From the NCBI GenBank assembly GCA_016708825.1, contig JADJEZ010000009.1:141648-205647 (forward strand): DNA of 64,000 nucleotides, written 5' to 3'. The translations under genes and the position numbers were made by a program. Position 1 is the stretch's first letter. Each line of letters starts with the position of its first letter. Shown here one piece after another: positions 18,295 through 26,758 of this stretch. The notes beneath the pieces were generated by a model. The model ran no database searches, was not told where the DNA came from, and saw only the letters and a list, made by a program, of their open reading frames with translations. This stretch comes from Betaproteobacteria bacterium. GTDB taxonomy: Bacteria; Pseudomonadota; Gammaproteobacteria; Burkholderiales; Usitatibacteraceae.

Positions 18295-19141
18295 ATGAAA
18301 GTTCCGCAGCGGCTGGTCCCGCTTGTCGAGGACGGCGTGATCGACTCGGTCGTGCGCCAGTTGATGAGCGGCAAGGAGGCGATGGTGTTCGTGGTGCGCT
18401 GCGGCGCGGAGTCGCGCTGCGCGAAGGTCTACAAGGAAGCCGACAAGCGCAGCTTCCGCCAGGCCGTCGACTACACGGAAAATCGCAAGACGCGCAACAG
18501 CCGCCAGGCGCGCGCCATGGCCAAGGGCACGCGCTTCGGGCGCGAGGCGCAGGAGCGCGCGTGGCAGAGCGCCGAGGTCGACGCGCTCTACCGGCTCGCG
18601 GCGGCCGGCGTGCGCGTGCCGCGGCCGTACAACTTCCACGAAGGCGTGCTCCTCATGGAGCTGGTCGCCGACGAGGAAGGCAACGCCGCCCCGCGCCTGA
18701 ACGACGTGGCGCTCACGCCGGAAATCGCGCTCGAACTGCACGCGCCTCGTCCGCGAGGTCGTGCGCATGCTCGCGGCCGGGGTCGTGCACGGCGACCTGA
18801 GCGAATTCAACATCCTGCTGGGCGCCGAGGGGCCTGTGATCATCGACTTGCCACAGGCGGTGGACGCAGCGGGCAACAACCACGCCCCGCGCATGCTCGT
18901 GCGGGACGTGGACAACCTCAGGCGCTTCTTCGGGCGCGTAGCACCCGAGCTGCTGGCTACCGACTACGGCAAGGAGATCTGGGCGCTCTACCGCGCGGGC
19001 GCGCTGCACGCGGAGGTCACGCTCACCGGCCGCTTCGAGGACGACGGCGCGCCCGCCGACCTGGAGGCCGTCATGCGCGAGATCGACGACGCGCGGCTCG
19101 AGGAAGCCGCGCGCCTGATGCGGATGGCGGAAGCCGAGTAG
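18295..19141 (+). pseudogene. RIO1-family protein kinase, frameshifted
   Basis: Bacterial RIO-type serine kinase/ATPase. The first part (residues 1-~150) carries GKEAMVFVVRC, a flexible-loop equivalent, and the ATP-binding Lys in CAKVYKEADKRSFRQ. The second part, in another frame, carries catalytic VHGDLSEFNIL and the metal-binding Asp in VIIDLPQAVD. The frames change at 18741-18747: CACGCGCCTCGTC lacks two bases compared with the expected CACGCGCGCCTCGTC, which would restore ELHARLVREVVRMLAAG. Downstream of the break the protein runs to the stop at 19141. Functional motifs on both sides are intact, so the break may be recent or a sequencing error. A sodium/proton antiporter gene follows after nine bases. 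Confidence 0.85.
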
Positions 19142-19150
19142 GGGGAAGAC

Positions 19151-20410
19151 ATGCTCGACATCGCCGCCACCTGCCTCGTCATCACCGCCCTCCTCGCGTG
19201 GCTCAACCACCGCTTCGTGCGCCTGCCGACGACGATCGGGGTGATGGTGATCGCGCTCGCCCTTTCGGCGGCGATCGTGGCGCTCGACGCCGCGGGCTGG
19301 GCCCACGCGCTGCGCCGCTACGAGGAATCCCTCATCCGCTCCATCGATTTCTCCGACGTGCTGATGCAGGGCATGCTCTCGCTGCTGCTCTTCGCAGGCG
19401 CGCTGCACGTGGACCTGAGCGAGTTGAAGGCCCAGCGCTGGCCGGTGCTGGGGCTCGCGCTCGCCGGCACGATCGCCTCCACCCTGCTCGTGGGCTTCGG
19501 CCTGTGGCTCGCGCTCGGGTGGGCGGGGCTGCCGCTGGACCTCCTGTATTGCCTCGTGTTCGGCGCGCTCATCTCGCCCACGGACCCGATCGCGGTCATG
19601 GGAATCCTCAAGTCCGCCGGCGCGCCGAAGAACCTGGAGCTGGTGATCGCCGGCGAGAGCCTCTTCAACGACGGCGTGGGCGTGGTGATCTTCGCGCTGA
19701 TCGCAGGCGTGATCGCGAGCGGTGGCACGCCGAGCGTGCAGTCCGCGCTCCTGCTCCTCTTCCAGGAAGCCGGCGGCGGCATCGCCTACGGCCTGGTGCT
19801 GGGCTTCGTCACCTACCAGCTCCTCCGAACCGCGGACGACTACCAGGTCGAGGTGCTTCTCACGCTCGCGGCGGTGACGGGGGGCTACGCGCTCGCGACC
19901 CACCTGCACGTCTCCGGCCCGCTCGCGATGGTGGTGACGGGGCTGGTCATCGGCAACCACGGGCGCGCCTGGGCGATGTCCGACACCACGCGCGAGTACC
20001 TGGACGTCTTCTGGGACCTGGTCGACGGAATCCTCAACGCGGTCCTCTTCGTGCTGATCGGCATGGAGGTGCTGCTGGTGGAGCTCTCCGCGCCGCTCCT
20101 CGCCGCCGGCGTCGTGGCGATCGTGGTGACGCTCGCCGCGCGGCTGGTCTCCGTCGGGGCGCCGGTCGGCGTGCTCGGCGCGCGCTTCGGCCTGCCGCCG
20201 GGCGCGTGGCGCGTGCTCACCTGGGGCGGGCTGCGCGGCGGCATCTCGGTCGCGCTCGCCCTGTCGCTGCCGGCGGGGCCCGGGCGCGACACCGTACTGG
20301 CGCTCACCTACTGCGTGGTGGTGTTCTCGATCCTGGTGCAGGGCCTCACCATCGGGCAGGTGGTGCGCCACACGGTCCGGGGGACCGCGTTGCAACGGCA
20401 ACAGCCCTGA
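19151..20410 (+). CDS. CPA1-family sodium/proton antiporter (NhaP type)
   Basis: A 419-residue inner-membrane cation/proton exchanger with about twelve helices. Diagnostic CPA1 motifs are present: FGALISPTDPIAVMGIL, the ion-binding Asn-Asp in GESLFNDGVGVVIF, and the arginine helix WGGLRGGISVALALSL. The protein lacks the long cytoplasmic C-terminus of some NhaP/NhaG members. It starts nine bases after the RIO kinase stop, probably in one transcript. Roles in pH and sodium homeostasis follow from the family. Confidence 0.93.
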   Translation: MLDIAATCLVITALLAWLNHRFVRLPTTIGVMVIALALSAAIVALDAAGWAHALRRYEESLIRSIDFSDVLMQGMLSLLLFAGALHVDLSELKAQRWPVLGLALAGTIASTLLVGFGLWLALGWAGLPLDLLYCLVFGALISPTDPIAVMGILKSAGAPKNLELVIAGESLFNDGVGVVIFALIAGVIASGGTPSVQSALLLLFQEAGGGIAYGLVLGFVTYQLLRTADDYQVEVLLTLAAVTGGYALATHLHVSGPLAMVVTGLVIGNHGRAWAMSDTTREYLDVFWDLVDGILNAVLFVLIGMEVLLVELSAPLLAAGVVAIVVTLAARLVSVGAPVGVLGARFGLPPGAWRVLTWGGLRGGISVALALSLPAGPGRDTVLALTYCVVVFSILVQGLTIGQVVRHTVRGTALQRQQP

Positions 20411-20566
20411 GGCGCCCCGCCCTTCGTCCCCTCGTTTCCCGCCGTTCGTCGCCCGCGCGCCGATTCCTCGCGCTCCGGAAAGCGACGTGCCTCACAGCGC
20501 CGCGGGCCGCCCGCGCGGACACTGGCTCCATCGACCGCAGATTCGCGGACCCGAACGAGGCACCCG

Positions 20567-20905
20567 ATGAAATCGCTGATGAAGGACGAACGGCAAGGCG
20601 CGACCCGGCTCATGCAGTCCGAGGTGGACCGCAGGCGCGAAGCCCTGCGCGCACTCGGGTTCCGGCCCGCCTTCTTCGACTTCGCGACCTGCACCCTGCA
20701 TCCGTCGCGCGACGCCCGCGGCGTTCCCTCGGACATTCATTTGCTCGACGGCCTCCCGGACGACGTGGTGGTGGTGCGCACCGACTGCGGCCGCGTGGTC
20801 GCGGTGAAGACCTCCCTCATGGTGGGTTTCGAACGCAACGGCTTTTTCTACACCCCCACGACCGCCTGGCGTGCCGCGCGGGAATGGGTCAGCGTGGCCT
20901 GCTAG
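20567..20905 (+). CDS. Conserved hypothetical protein
   Basis: A 112-residue soluble protein that I do not recognise. It begins with a charged helix (MKDERQGATRLMQSEVDRRR) and continues with a beta-rich part, PAFFDFATCTLHPSRDARGV, DDVVVVRTDCGRVVAVKTSL and ERNGFFYTPTTAWRAAREWV. Two cysteines and the HPSRDARG turn are the most distinctive features. The ATG at 20567 follows GAGGCACCCG. It stands alone, convergent with the Vgb-like gene. Confidence 0.65.
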   Translation: MKSLMKDERQGATRLMQSEVDRRREALRALGFRPAFFDFATCTLHPSRDARGVPSDIHLLDGLPDDVVVVRTDCGRVVAVKTSLMVGFERNGFFYTPTTAWRAAREWVSVAC

Positions 20906-20921
20906 GGGAAGGCGCAGCCGC

Positions 20922-21911
20922 TCACGCCGTGCGGATCACCGTGATGTGCTCGGTGCCGCTTTCCGGCAACCACACCTCGCCCTTGCGGCCGAGGATCTGG
21001 CGGATGTTCGCGCCGGGCCGCGGCAGGGCGAATCGCTCGAACTTCTCCGTGACCGGATCGAACGCGTAGACCGCGTTGCCGGTCCACTCGGCGATCCAGA
21101 CGATGTCGCGCCCGTCCACGTACACCGCGTAGGTCCGCGGGCGCTCGCCGGGCACCTTGAAGACGCGCCACTTTCCGGTCGCGGGATCGTGCATCGAGAG
21201 ATCCCCGCTCACCCACTCGCTCACCCAGATCCGCCCGCGGCTGTCGCTCCAGACGCGGCGCGCGCCCTGGTCCTTCGTCGGCGGCTCCACCACGATCGAT
21301 TCGCCCGTGCGCCGGTCGACGCGCGCGATGAACGAGCCCGCGAGCGAGCAGTACCAGATTTCGCCGGCGGGTGTGGCACAGATGCCGTAAGGACCGCGGC
21401 CCTTCGGCGCATCCCACACCGACACCTGGCCCGTCTTCACGGCCACCTTGCCGACTACGCCGCTCTGCCCGGTAAACCAAAGGTCGCCGTCGCCGTCGAA
21501 GGCGCAGGTATTGAGGTTGGCGTACGGCGTGCCCTCGGGCAGCGGGAAGGAGCGCACTTCGCGGTCGGGCCAGCCCACGCGCACGATCGCCTGCGCGCCG
21601 CTGTCGGTGAGCCAGGCCGCCTTGTCGGGGCCCTGGATCACGCCGTGGGGGGAAGAGTTGCCGCCCAGCGAGATCAATTCGGTCGTGCCCTTCGCGGGAT
21701 CGAAGTAGCCGAGATGCCCACTCGCCTGGGCGCTGAACCACACGCCGGCGTCGGGGGCGGGGGCCAGGTCGTGGATGCCCGTGCGGCGGGGTGCGCGCAG
21801 CGGCCAGGACTGCAGGCGAGGCGCCTGTGCGCGCAAAGAGAAGGGAAATGCGGCGATGATCGCCCCGGCGCCCAGGGCGCCCAGTGCCTTGCGACGCGAA
21901 ACGGTTTGCAT
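20922..21911 (-). CDS. Vgb-like beta-propeller protein (virginiamycin B lyase family), Tat-exported
   Basis: A 329-residue seven-bladed propeller of the streptogramin-lyase-like family. The N-terminus has a twin-arginine signal (SRRKALGALGAGAII ... SLRA), so it is folded before export to the periplasm. Repeats of the form GDLWFTGQSGVVGKV, GEIWYCSLAGSFIARVD, GRIWVSEWVSGDLSMHD and DIVWIAEWTGNAVYAFD are the blades; the family's catalytic His is found in NSSPHGVIQGPD. Periplasmic Vgb-like proteins are often not antibiotic lyases, so resistance should not be assumed. It is divergent from a di-heme cytochrome c. Confidence 0.87.
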   Translation of the reverse strand: MQTVSRRKALGALGAGAIIAAFPFSLRAQAPRLQSWPLRAPRRTGIHDLAPAPDAGVWFSAQASGHLGYFDPAKGTTELISLGGNSSPHGVIQGPDKAAWLTDSGAQAIVRVGWPDREVRSFPLPEGTPYANLNTCAFDGDGDLWFTGQSGVVGKVAVKTGQVSVWDAPKGRGPYGICATPAGEIWYCSLAGSFIARVDRRTGESIVVEPPTKDQGARRVWSDSRGRIWVSEWVSGDLSMHDPATGKWRVFKVPGERPRTYAVYVDGRDIVWIAEWTGNAVYAFDPVTEKFERFALPRPGANIRQILGRKGEVWLPESGTEHITVIRTA

Positions 21912-22067
21912 GGCCTGCCTCCTTCGGTCCACGGGTTCACGGGATTGTGGCAGACCAATCCATTCCACGGCGACCGGCAGGGGCATTGTTTGACCGGGAC
22001 GGCGCGCGCCCCGATACTGCCGCCTCGCAATTGCGCTCCACTCCCCCATTTTCGAAGGAATCCGGCC

Positions 22068-22973
22068 ATGGCGAATGCTCCACAGGCAGTCCTCGCGCGC
22101 ATCCGTTTCGCGGCACTCGCGCTGGCATCGGTCGTAGCGTGCGCCGCCACGGCGGAAACGCCCGTCGAACGCGGCGCCTACCTCGTCAATTCCATCCTCG
22201 CCTGCGGCAACTGCCATTCGCCGCGCACGCCCGAGGGGCAGCCGGTCGCGGGCCGGGAGCTCTCCGGCGGCGTCTTCATCCGCACGCCCGCCTTCGAGGC
22301 CGCCGCTTCCAACATCACGCCGGACCGCGAGACGGGCATCGGCTCGTGGAGCGACGCGGACCTCCGGCGCGCGCTGATCGAGGGCGTGCGCCCCGGCCAC
22401 GGCAGGCTCGCCAACGTGCCGCTCGCGCCGGTGATGCCGGCCGGCTTCTTCAAGGCCTTCCTGCCGCGGGACCTGGATGCGGTCGTCGCCTACCTGCGTT
22501 CGGTGAAGCCCGTGCGGAACGCCTCGCCCGCGCCCGTGTACAAGCTCGCCTCGCGGCACGACACCTATCCCGATGCCGACGCCGGATTCACCGAGGCGCA
22601 GATGCAGGACCCGGTGCGGCGCGGCGCCTACCTCGTCACCATCGGGCACTGCATGGAGTGCCATTCGCCCCGCGAGAAGGGCGTCACGGATTACGGCAGG
22701 CTTGGCCGGGGCGGGCGGGAATTCGGCCCTGCGCTCGTGCAGGGCTTCAGCAGCTCGTGGAAGGGCTCCGTTGCCCGCAACATCACCTCGCATCCGCTCG
22801 CGGGCCTGGGCGCCTGGAGCGACGCGCAGATCAAGCGCGCCATCGCCAAGGGAATCTCCCGCGACGGGCGCGTGCTCGAGCCGCCCATGGCCTTCGGCTA
22901 CTATGACCGCATGAGCGAGCGCGATCTCGACGCGATCGTTGCCTACCTGCGCACCGTCCCGCCGCTCGAATGA
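22068..22973 (+). CDS. Di-heme cytochrome c
   Basis: A 301-residue exported electron carrier with two class I cytochrome c domains. The signal peptide ends near CAATAE, though its actual cleavage site is not certain. Heme motifs CGNCH (46-50) and CMECH (195-199) are each followed by NITPD or NITSHP segments and by methionine candidates (PLAPVMPAGFFKAF; EPPMAFGYYDRMSERDLDAI). This is like the cytochrome subunits of membrane alcohol or sorbosone dehydrogenases. No dehydrogenase subunit is adjacent. RBS AAGGAA precedes the ATG at 22068, and the gene is divergent from the Vgb-like gene. Confidence 0.92.
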   Translation: MANAPQAVLARIRFAALALASVVACAATAETPVERGAYLVNSILACGNCHSPRTPEGQPVAGRELSGGVFIRTPAFEAAASNITPDRETGIGSWSDADLRRALIEGVRPGHGRLANVPLAPVMPAGFFKAFLPRDLDAVVAYLRSVKPVRNASPAPVYKLASRHDTYPDADAGFTEAQMQDPVRRGAYLVTIGHCMECHSPREKGVTDYGRLGRGGREFGPALVQGFSSSWKGSVARNITSHPLAGLGAWSDAQIKRAIAKGISRDGRVLEPPMAFGYYDRMSERDLDAIVAYLRTVPPLE

Positions 22974-23013
22974 CGCGCACGCCTCTCACTTCCACCTTCC
23001 ACCGGAGAACCCC

Positions 23014-23520
23014 ATGAAGCTTTCGATGTACGAAGCCACCGTCCCGCCTTTCATCCGCTCCCTCGAAAGCCTCGCCGCCGTCCTGGAGAAGGCCGCCGCC
23101 CATTGCGAGGCGAAGAAGATCGACCCCGCGGTGCTCGTGGGCGCGCGCCTCTACCCCGACATGTTCCCGCTCGCGAAGCAGGTGCAGATCGCCGCCGACG
23201 CGGCCAAGGGCGGCTCGGGCCGCATCGCGCAGGTCGAGCCCCCGGCCTTCGAAGACAACGAGGTCACGTTCGCCGATCTCGTCGCGCGCCTGCGCAAGAC
23301 CGTGGAGTTCCTGAAGACCCTCGATGCCGCGAAGTTCGAGGGTGCGGAGGACCGGACCTGCACCTGGAAGACCCGCAAGGGCGAGAAGTCGATGCAGGGC
23401 ATGCCCTACCTCCTCACCCACGTGACGCCGAACTTCAACTTCCACCTGACCACCGCCTACGCGATCCTGCGCCACAACGGCGTGGAGATCGGCAAGGGCG
23501 ATTTCCTCGGCACGCGGTAA
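23014..23520 (+). CDS. DUF1993 family protein (DinB-like fold)
   Basis: A 168-residue four-helix protein of the DUF1993 family. It begins LSMYEATVPPFIRSLESLAAVL, contains ARLYPDMFPLAKQVQIAADAA, and ends HVTPNFNFHLTTAYAILRHNGVEIGKGDFLG. The histidine/asparagine-rich C-terminal helix is the pattern typical of the family. Its function is not established; the fold is shared with metal-binding DinB proteins. It lies 40 bases after the cytochrome c gene, but composition and spacing do not show whether they are co-transcribed. Confidence 0.9.
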   Translation: MKLSMYEATVPPFIRSLESLAAVLEKAAAHCEAKKIDPAVLVGARLYPDMFPLAKQVQIAADAAKGGSGRIAQVEPPAFEDNEVTFADLVARLRKTVEFLKTLDAAKFEGAEDRTCTWKTRKGEKSMQGMPYLLTHVTPNFNFHLTTAYAILRHNGVEIGKGDFLGTR

Positions 23521-23568
23521 GGGCGGCCGAAGCGCGATCAGGCCGGCGAAGCGCGAAATATAAGGGGA

Positions 23569-23588
23569 GCGCGCGCGAACGCGCGCGC
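23569..23588 (+). terminator. GC-alternating hairpin, possible terminator
   Basis: GCGCGCGCG and CGCGCGCGC form a perfect 9-base inverted repeat around AA, about 50 bases after the DUF1993 stop, followed by CTTTCC on the plus strand. The U-tract is weak, so termination is uncertain. The alternating CG run could also adopt Z-form. Confidence 0.4.
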
Positions 23589-23691
23589 CTTTCCGTGGTC
23601 GAATGGCCGACACCGCTCGCCATCGGCCTCCCGGCCGGATCGTCCGCGCGCAGCGGGAAGCCCGGTTGCCCATCCCCTTTCGGAGAAGATC

Positions 23692-23859
23692 ATGCTGAAC
23701 GAAATGCGAATCCAGCGCGTCGCGCTGTCGCTCGAAGTCGACCGTGCCCGCCGCTGGAGAAGCACTACCGCCCTGGACAAGATCCGCCAGTCCCTCGAAG
23801 CCCGGCTGACCCTCCTCGACAAGGAGATCAAGGCGGAAACGGAGAAGACGGCGGCCTGA
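23692..23859 (+). CDS. Small 55-residue helical protein
   Basis: A short open frame with a good Shine-Dalgarno (GGAGAAG at 23682-23688) before the ATG at 23692. The product, MLNEMRIQRVALSLEVDRAR to a C-terminus ending KAETEKTAA, is predicted from its pattern to be one long amphipathic, charged helix with a coiled-coil look (LEARLTLLDKEIKAE). Family unknown. The frame has typical codon use for the window, with G or C at third positions. Confidence 0.6.
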   Translation: MLNEMRIQRVALSLEVDRARRWRSTTALDKIRQSLEARLTLLDKEIKAETEKTAA

Positions 23860-23902
23860 CGCGCCATCGAAGGGCCCTCGCGACCCGAGGGCTCGCCGTC
23901 GA

Positions 23903-24913
23903 TCAGGCGGGCTGCAGGCGGATCGCGCGCGAGCGCAACTGCCCGCAGCCCGCTTCCACGTCCTGCCCCGCGGAATCGCGCAGCTTCGCGAGGATGCCGC
24001 GCCCGAGGAGGGTGCGCACCATCTCCATCGCGCGCTCGCGCGACGGCCTCCGGAACGCGAGTCCCGGCACCGCGTTCCACGCGATCAGGTTCATCACCGC
24101 GTACTTGCCCGCGAGGAGCCGCGCGATCGCCTCCAGCTCGTCGTCGCCGTCGTTCACGCCTTCGAGCAGCGTCCACTGGTACTGGATCGGGTAGCGGGTC
24201 GCGCGCGCGTAGCGCTCACCCTCGGCCACGAGTTCGGCCGGATCGATGCGCGGTGCTCGGGGCATCAACTTTTCCCGCAGCGGCGCGAAGGTCGAATGCA
24301 GAGACAGCGCGAGCGCGGGCCTCACCCGCCCCGCCGGAAGCCGCTCGAACACGCGCCGGTCGCCCACGGTCGAGAAGACCAGGTTCTTGTGCCCGATGCC
24401 GCCCTCGGTGCCGAGCCAGTCGATCGCCTCGAGCACGTTGTCGAGGTTGTGCGCGGGCTCGCCCATGCCCATGAAGACCACCTTCTTCACCGGGCGGCGC
24501 AGCCGCGCAAGCGCCACCTGGGCCACGATCTCCGCGCTGCCGAGATGACGCTCGAGCCCGCCCACGCCCGTCATGCAGAAGCCGCAGCCCACGGCGCAGC
24601 CGACTTGCGTGGAGACGCACAGGCCGCCTCGGGGCAGCAGAACGGACTCGATCGTCCGCCCGTCGGCGAGTTCCAGGAGCCAGCGCGCCGAGCCGTCGGC
24701 CGCCGCGTGTTCCGAGCGGATCCTCGCGATCCCTTGCAGGTCGCCCGCGAAGGACGGCAGGGCTTCGAGGAGCTGGCGCGGAAAATGACCCTCCGCGGCG
24801 GGTGAGCCGCTTTCGAGCGACAGCCCCTGCGTCCATGCGCGCAGCACGCGCCGGCCGTGGAAGGGCCTCGCGCCCGCATCGCGGAGCCTCTCCTGCAAGT
24901 CGTCCAGGCGCAT
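23903..24913 (-). CDS. RlmN/Cfr-family radical SAM protein
   Basis: A 336-residue radical SAM enzyme related to RlmN, which methylates C2 of adenine in 23S rRNA and tRNA. The 4Fe-4S motif is CAVGCGFC (Cys106, 110, 113). Both methylation cysteines align with E. coli RlmN: Cys99 in LCVSTQVGC and Cys323 in AGCGQLRSRA. FMGMGEPAHNLDNV and ALSLHSTFAPLREKLMP are further family signatures. It is about 50 residues shorter than typical RlmN, mainly at the N-terminus, so it may be a second, divergent paralogue. It starts three bases after the ABC transporter stop, last in a four-gene minus-strand run. Confidence 0.88.
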   Translation of the reverse strand: MRLDDLQERLRDAGARPFHGRRVLRAWTQGLSLESGSPAAEGHFPRQLLEALPSFAGDLQGIARIRSEHAAADGSARWLLELADGRTIESVLLPRGGLCVSTQVGCAVGCGFCMTGVGGLERHLGSAEIVAQVALARLRRPVKKVVFMGMGEPAHNLDNVLEAIDWLGTEGGIGHKNLVFSTVGDRRVFERLPAGRVRPALALSLHSTFAPLREKLMPRAPRIDPAELVAEGERYARATRYPIQYQWTLLEGVNDGDDELEAIARLLAGKYAVMNLIAWNAVPGLAFRRPSRERAMEMVRTLLGRGILAKLRDSAGQDVEAGCGQLRSRAIRLQPA

Positions 24914-24916
24914 CGC

Positions 24917-26713
24917 CTACACCGCCCCGTGGAACTGCAGGGCCGCGAGGTTGGCGTAGATGCCGCCCATCGCGACGAGCGTTGCGTGGGTGCCGGTCTC
25001 CACGAGCCGGCCCTCGTCCAGCACGAGGATGCGATCGGCGCGCTGCACCGTGGCCAGGCGATGGGCGATGACGAGCGTGGTGCGCCCGGCCATCGCCGCC
25101 TCCAGCGCGCCCTGCACGAGGCGCTCCGATTCGGCGTCGAGCGCGCTGGTCGCCTCGTCCAGGAGCAGCAGCGGCGGATTCTTGAGGAGCGCGCGCGCGA
25201 TGGCGATGCGCTGGCGCTGCCCGCCGGAGAGCCGCACGCCGCGCTCGCCGAGGAAGGAGCGGTAGCCTTCGGGGAGCTTTTCCAGGAACTCGTGGGCCGC
25301 GGCGAGTTTCGCCACCGCGACGATCTCCTCGTCGGTGGCGTCGATGCGGCCGTAGCGGATGTTCTCCATCGCGTCGGCGGCGAAGATCACCGTGTCCTGG
25401 GGCACGATCCCGATCGTGTCGCGCAGCGCATGGAGATCGAGGTCGCGGATCTCCACGCCGTCCACGGTGATCGCGCCTTCCTGCGGATCGTAGAAGCGCA
25501 GCAGCAACTGGAAGAGCGTGGTCTTGCCCGCCCCGGACGGCCCCACCACGGCCACCGTCTCACCCGGCGCGATGTCGAGCGAAAGGCCCGAGAGCGACGG
25601 CGTGTCCGGGCGCGACGGATAGCGGAAGGTGACATCGCGCAGGGCGAGGGCGGCGCCGTTGGCCGCGCGGGGCGGAAGCGGCTTCGGCTGCGCAGGCGAC
25701 TGGATCGGGGAACTGGCCGCCAGGAGTTCCAGCAGGCGCTCGGTCGCACCGGCCGCGCGCTGCGCCTCACCCAGCGTCTCGGCAAGCGCACCCACGGCAC
25801 CCGCGACGAAGACGGAGTAGAGGATGAACTGGCCGAGCGCGCCGCCCGTCATGGTGCCGGCGATCACCGCGTGGGCGCCCAGCCAGAGCACGAAGACGAT
25901 CGCGCCGAACACCAGCACGATGGACATCACCGTGAGGATCGACCGCGCCCGGACCTGCCGCACGGCCGTGGCGAAGGCGCGCTCGACGGAGGCGCCGAAG
26001 CGGTCCGCCTCTATTTTCTCGTGGGTGAAGGCCTGCACCGTCGGCATGGCGTTCAATATTTCGCCCGCCATGGCGGAGGCGTCCGCCACGCGGTCCTGGG
26101 AATGGCGCGAGAGCGACCGCACCCGCCGCCCGAAGACGATCAGGGGCAGCACGACCACCACCAGCATCACGAGGATGATCGAGGTGAGCTTCACGCTGGT
26201 CACGAACATCATCGCGAGCCCGCCCACGAAGAGCAGCGCGTTGCGAAGCGCCATGGAGATGCTGGTGCCCACCACCGACTGGATGAGTGTCGTGTCCGTG
26301 GTCAGGCGCGAGAGCACCTCGCCGCTGCGGGTGATCTCGAAGAACTGCGGGCTCTGCGTGACGACGTGCCGGTAGACCGCAGCCCGGATGTCCGCCGTCA
26401 CCCGCTCGCCCAGCCAGCTCACGGTGTAGTGGCGCGCCGCGACGGCTACCGCGAGGACGAGCGCCACGCCGAAGAGCGCGAGGAAGTAGAGGTCGATGTG
26501 CTCCGCGCTTCGCGAGCCCGCGGCGCCGAAGCCGAGGTCGATCATCTGCTTGAACGCGTAGGGAATGGCGAGCGTCGCACCCGCGGCGACCACGAGCGCC
26601 ACGCCCGCCAGCAGGAACTGGAGCTTGTAGGGAGCGAGGAAGGGGACGAGGCCCTTCAGGGTGGCGAGGCTGCTCTTGCCTCGCTCCTGCGGGGAAGCGG
26701 CGGGGTCGGACAT
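24917..26713 (-). CDS. ABCB/MsbA-type ABC exporter (fused membrane and ATPase domains)
   Basis: A 598-residue half-transporter that should work as a homodimer in the inner membrane. Six helices lie in residues ~30-300. The nucleotide-binding domain has Walker A VGPSGAGKTT near 391, signature LSGGQRQRIAIARALL, Walker B LLLLDEATSALD and the switch His in VIAHRLATV. It belongs to the lipid/multidrug exporter group; the substrate is unknown. A GTG six bases upstream (26719) is an alternative start. It sits between the methyltransferase and RlmN-like genes with 45- and 3-base gaps. Confidence 0.92.
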   Translation of the reverse strand: MSDPAASPQERGKSSLATLKGLVPFLAPYKLQFLLAGVALVVAAGATLAIPYAFKQMIDLGFGAAGSRSAEHIDLYFLALFGVALVLAVAVAARHYTVSWLGERVTADIRAAVYRHVVTQSPQFFEITRSGEVLSRLTTDTTLIQSVVGTSISMALRNALLFVGGLAMMFVTSVKLTSIILVMLVVVVLPLIVFGRRVRSLSRHSQDRVADASAMAGEILNAMPTVQAFTHEKIEADRFGASVERAFATAVRQVRARSILTVMSIVLVFGAIVFVLWLGAHAVIAGTMTGGALGQFILYSVFVAGAVGALAETLGEAQRAAGATERLLELLAASSPIQSPAQPKPLPPRAANGAALALRDVTFRYPSRPDTPSLSGLSLDIAPGETVAVVGPSGAGKTTLFQLLLRFYDPQEGAITVDGVEIRDLDLHALRDTIGIVPQDTVIFAADAMENIRYGRIDATDEEIVAVAKLAAAHEFLEKLPEGYRSFLGERGVRLSGGQRQRIAIARALLKNPPLLLLDEATSALDAESERLVQGALEAAMAGRTTLVIAHRLATVQRADRILVLDEGRLVETGTHATLVAMGGIYANLAALQFHGAV

Positions 26714-26758
26714 GCGCACATTGTGAAGGATTGCCAGGGCCGGCGGCGCGCGCGCCTT

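Noticed and set aside
18745..21069. Continuation of the first RIO kinase frame for another 770 residues
   Set aside because: It is Arg/Pro/His-rich shadow sequence covering the real antiporter gene; the kinase continues in the neighbouring frame.
20922..21911. Streptogramin resistance by virginiamycin B lyase
   Set aside because: Only the propeller family and a His are visible; many Vgb-like exported proteins are not lyases.
20922..22793. Long minus-strand frame extending the Vgb-like protein upstream
   Set aside because: The upstream part is antisense to the di-heme cytochrome c; a Tat signal marks the true start at 21911.
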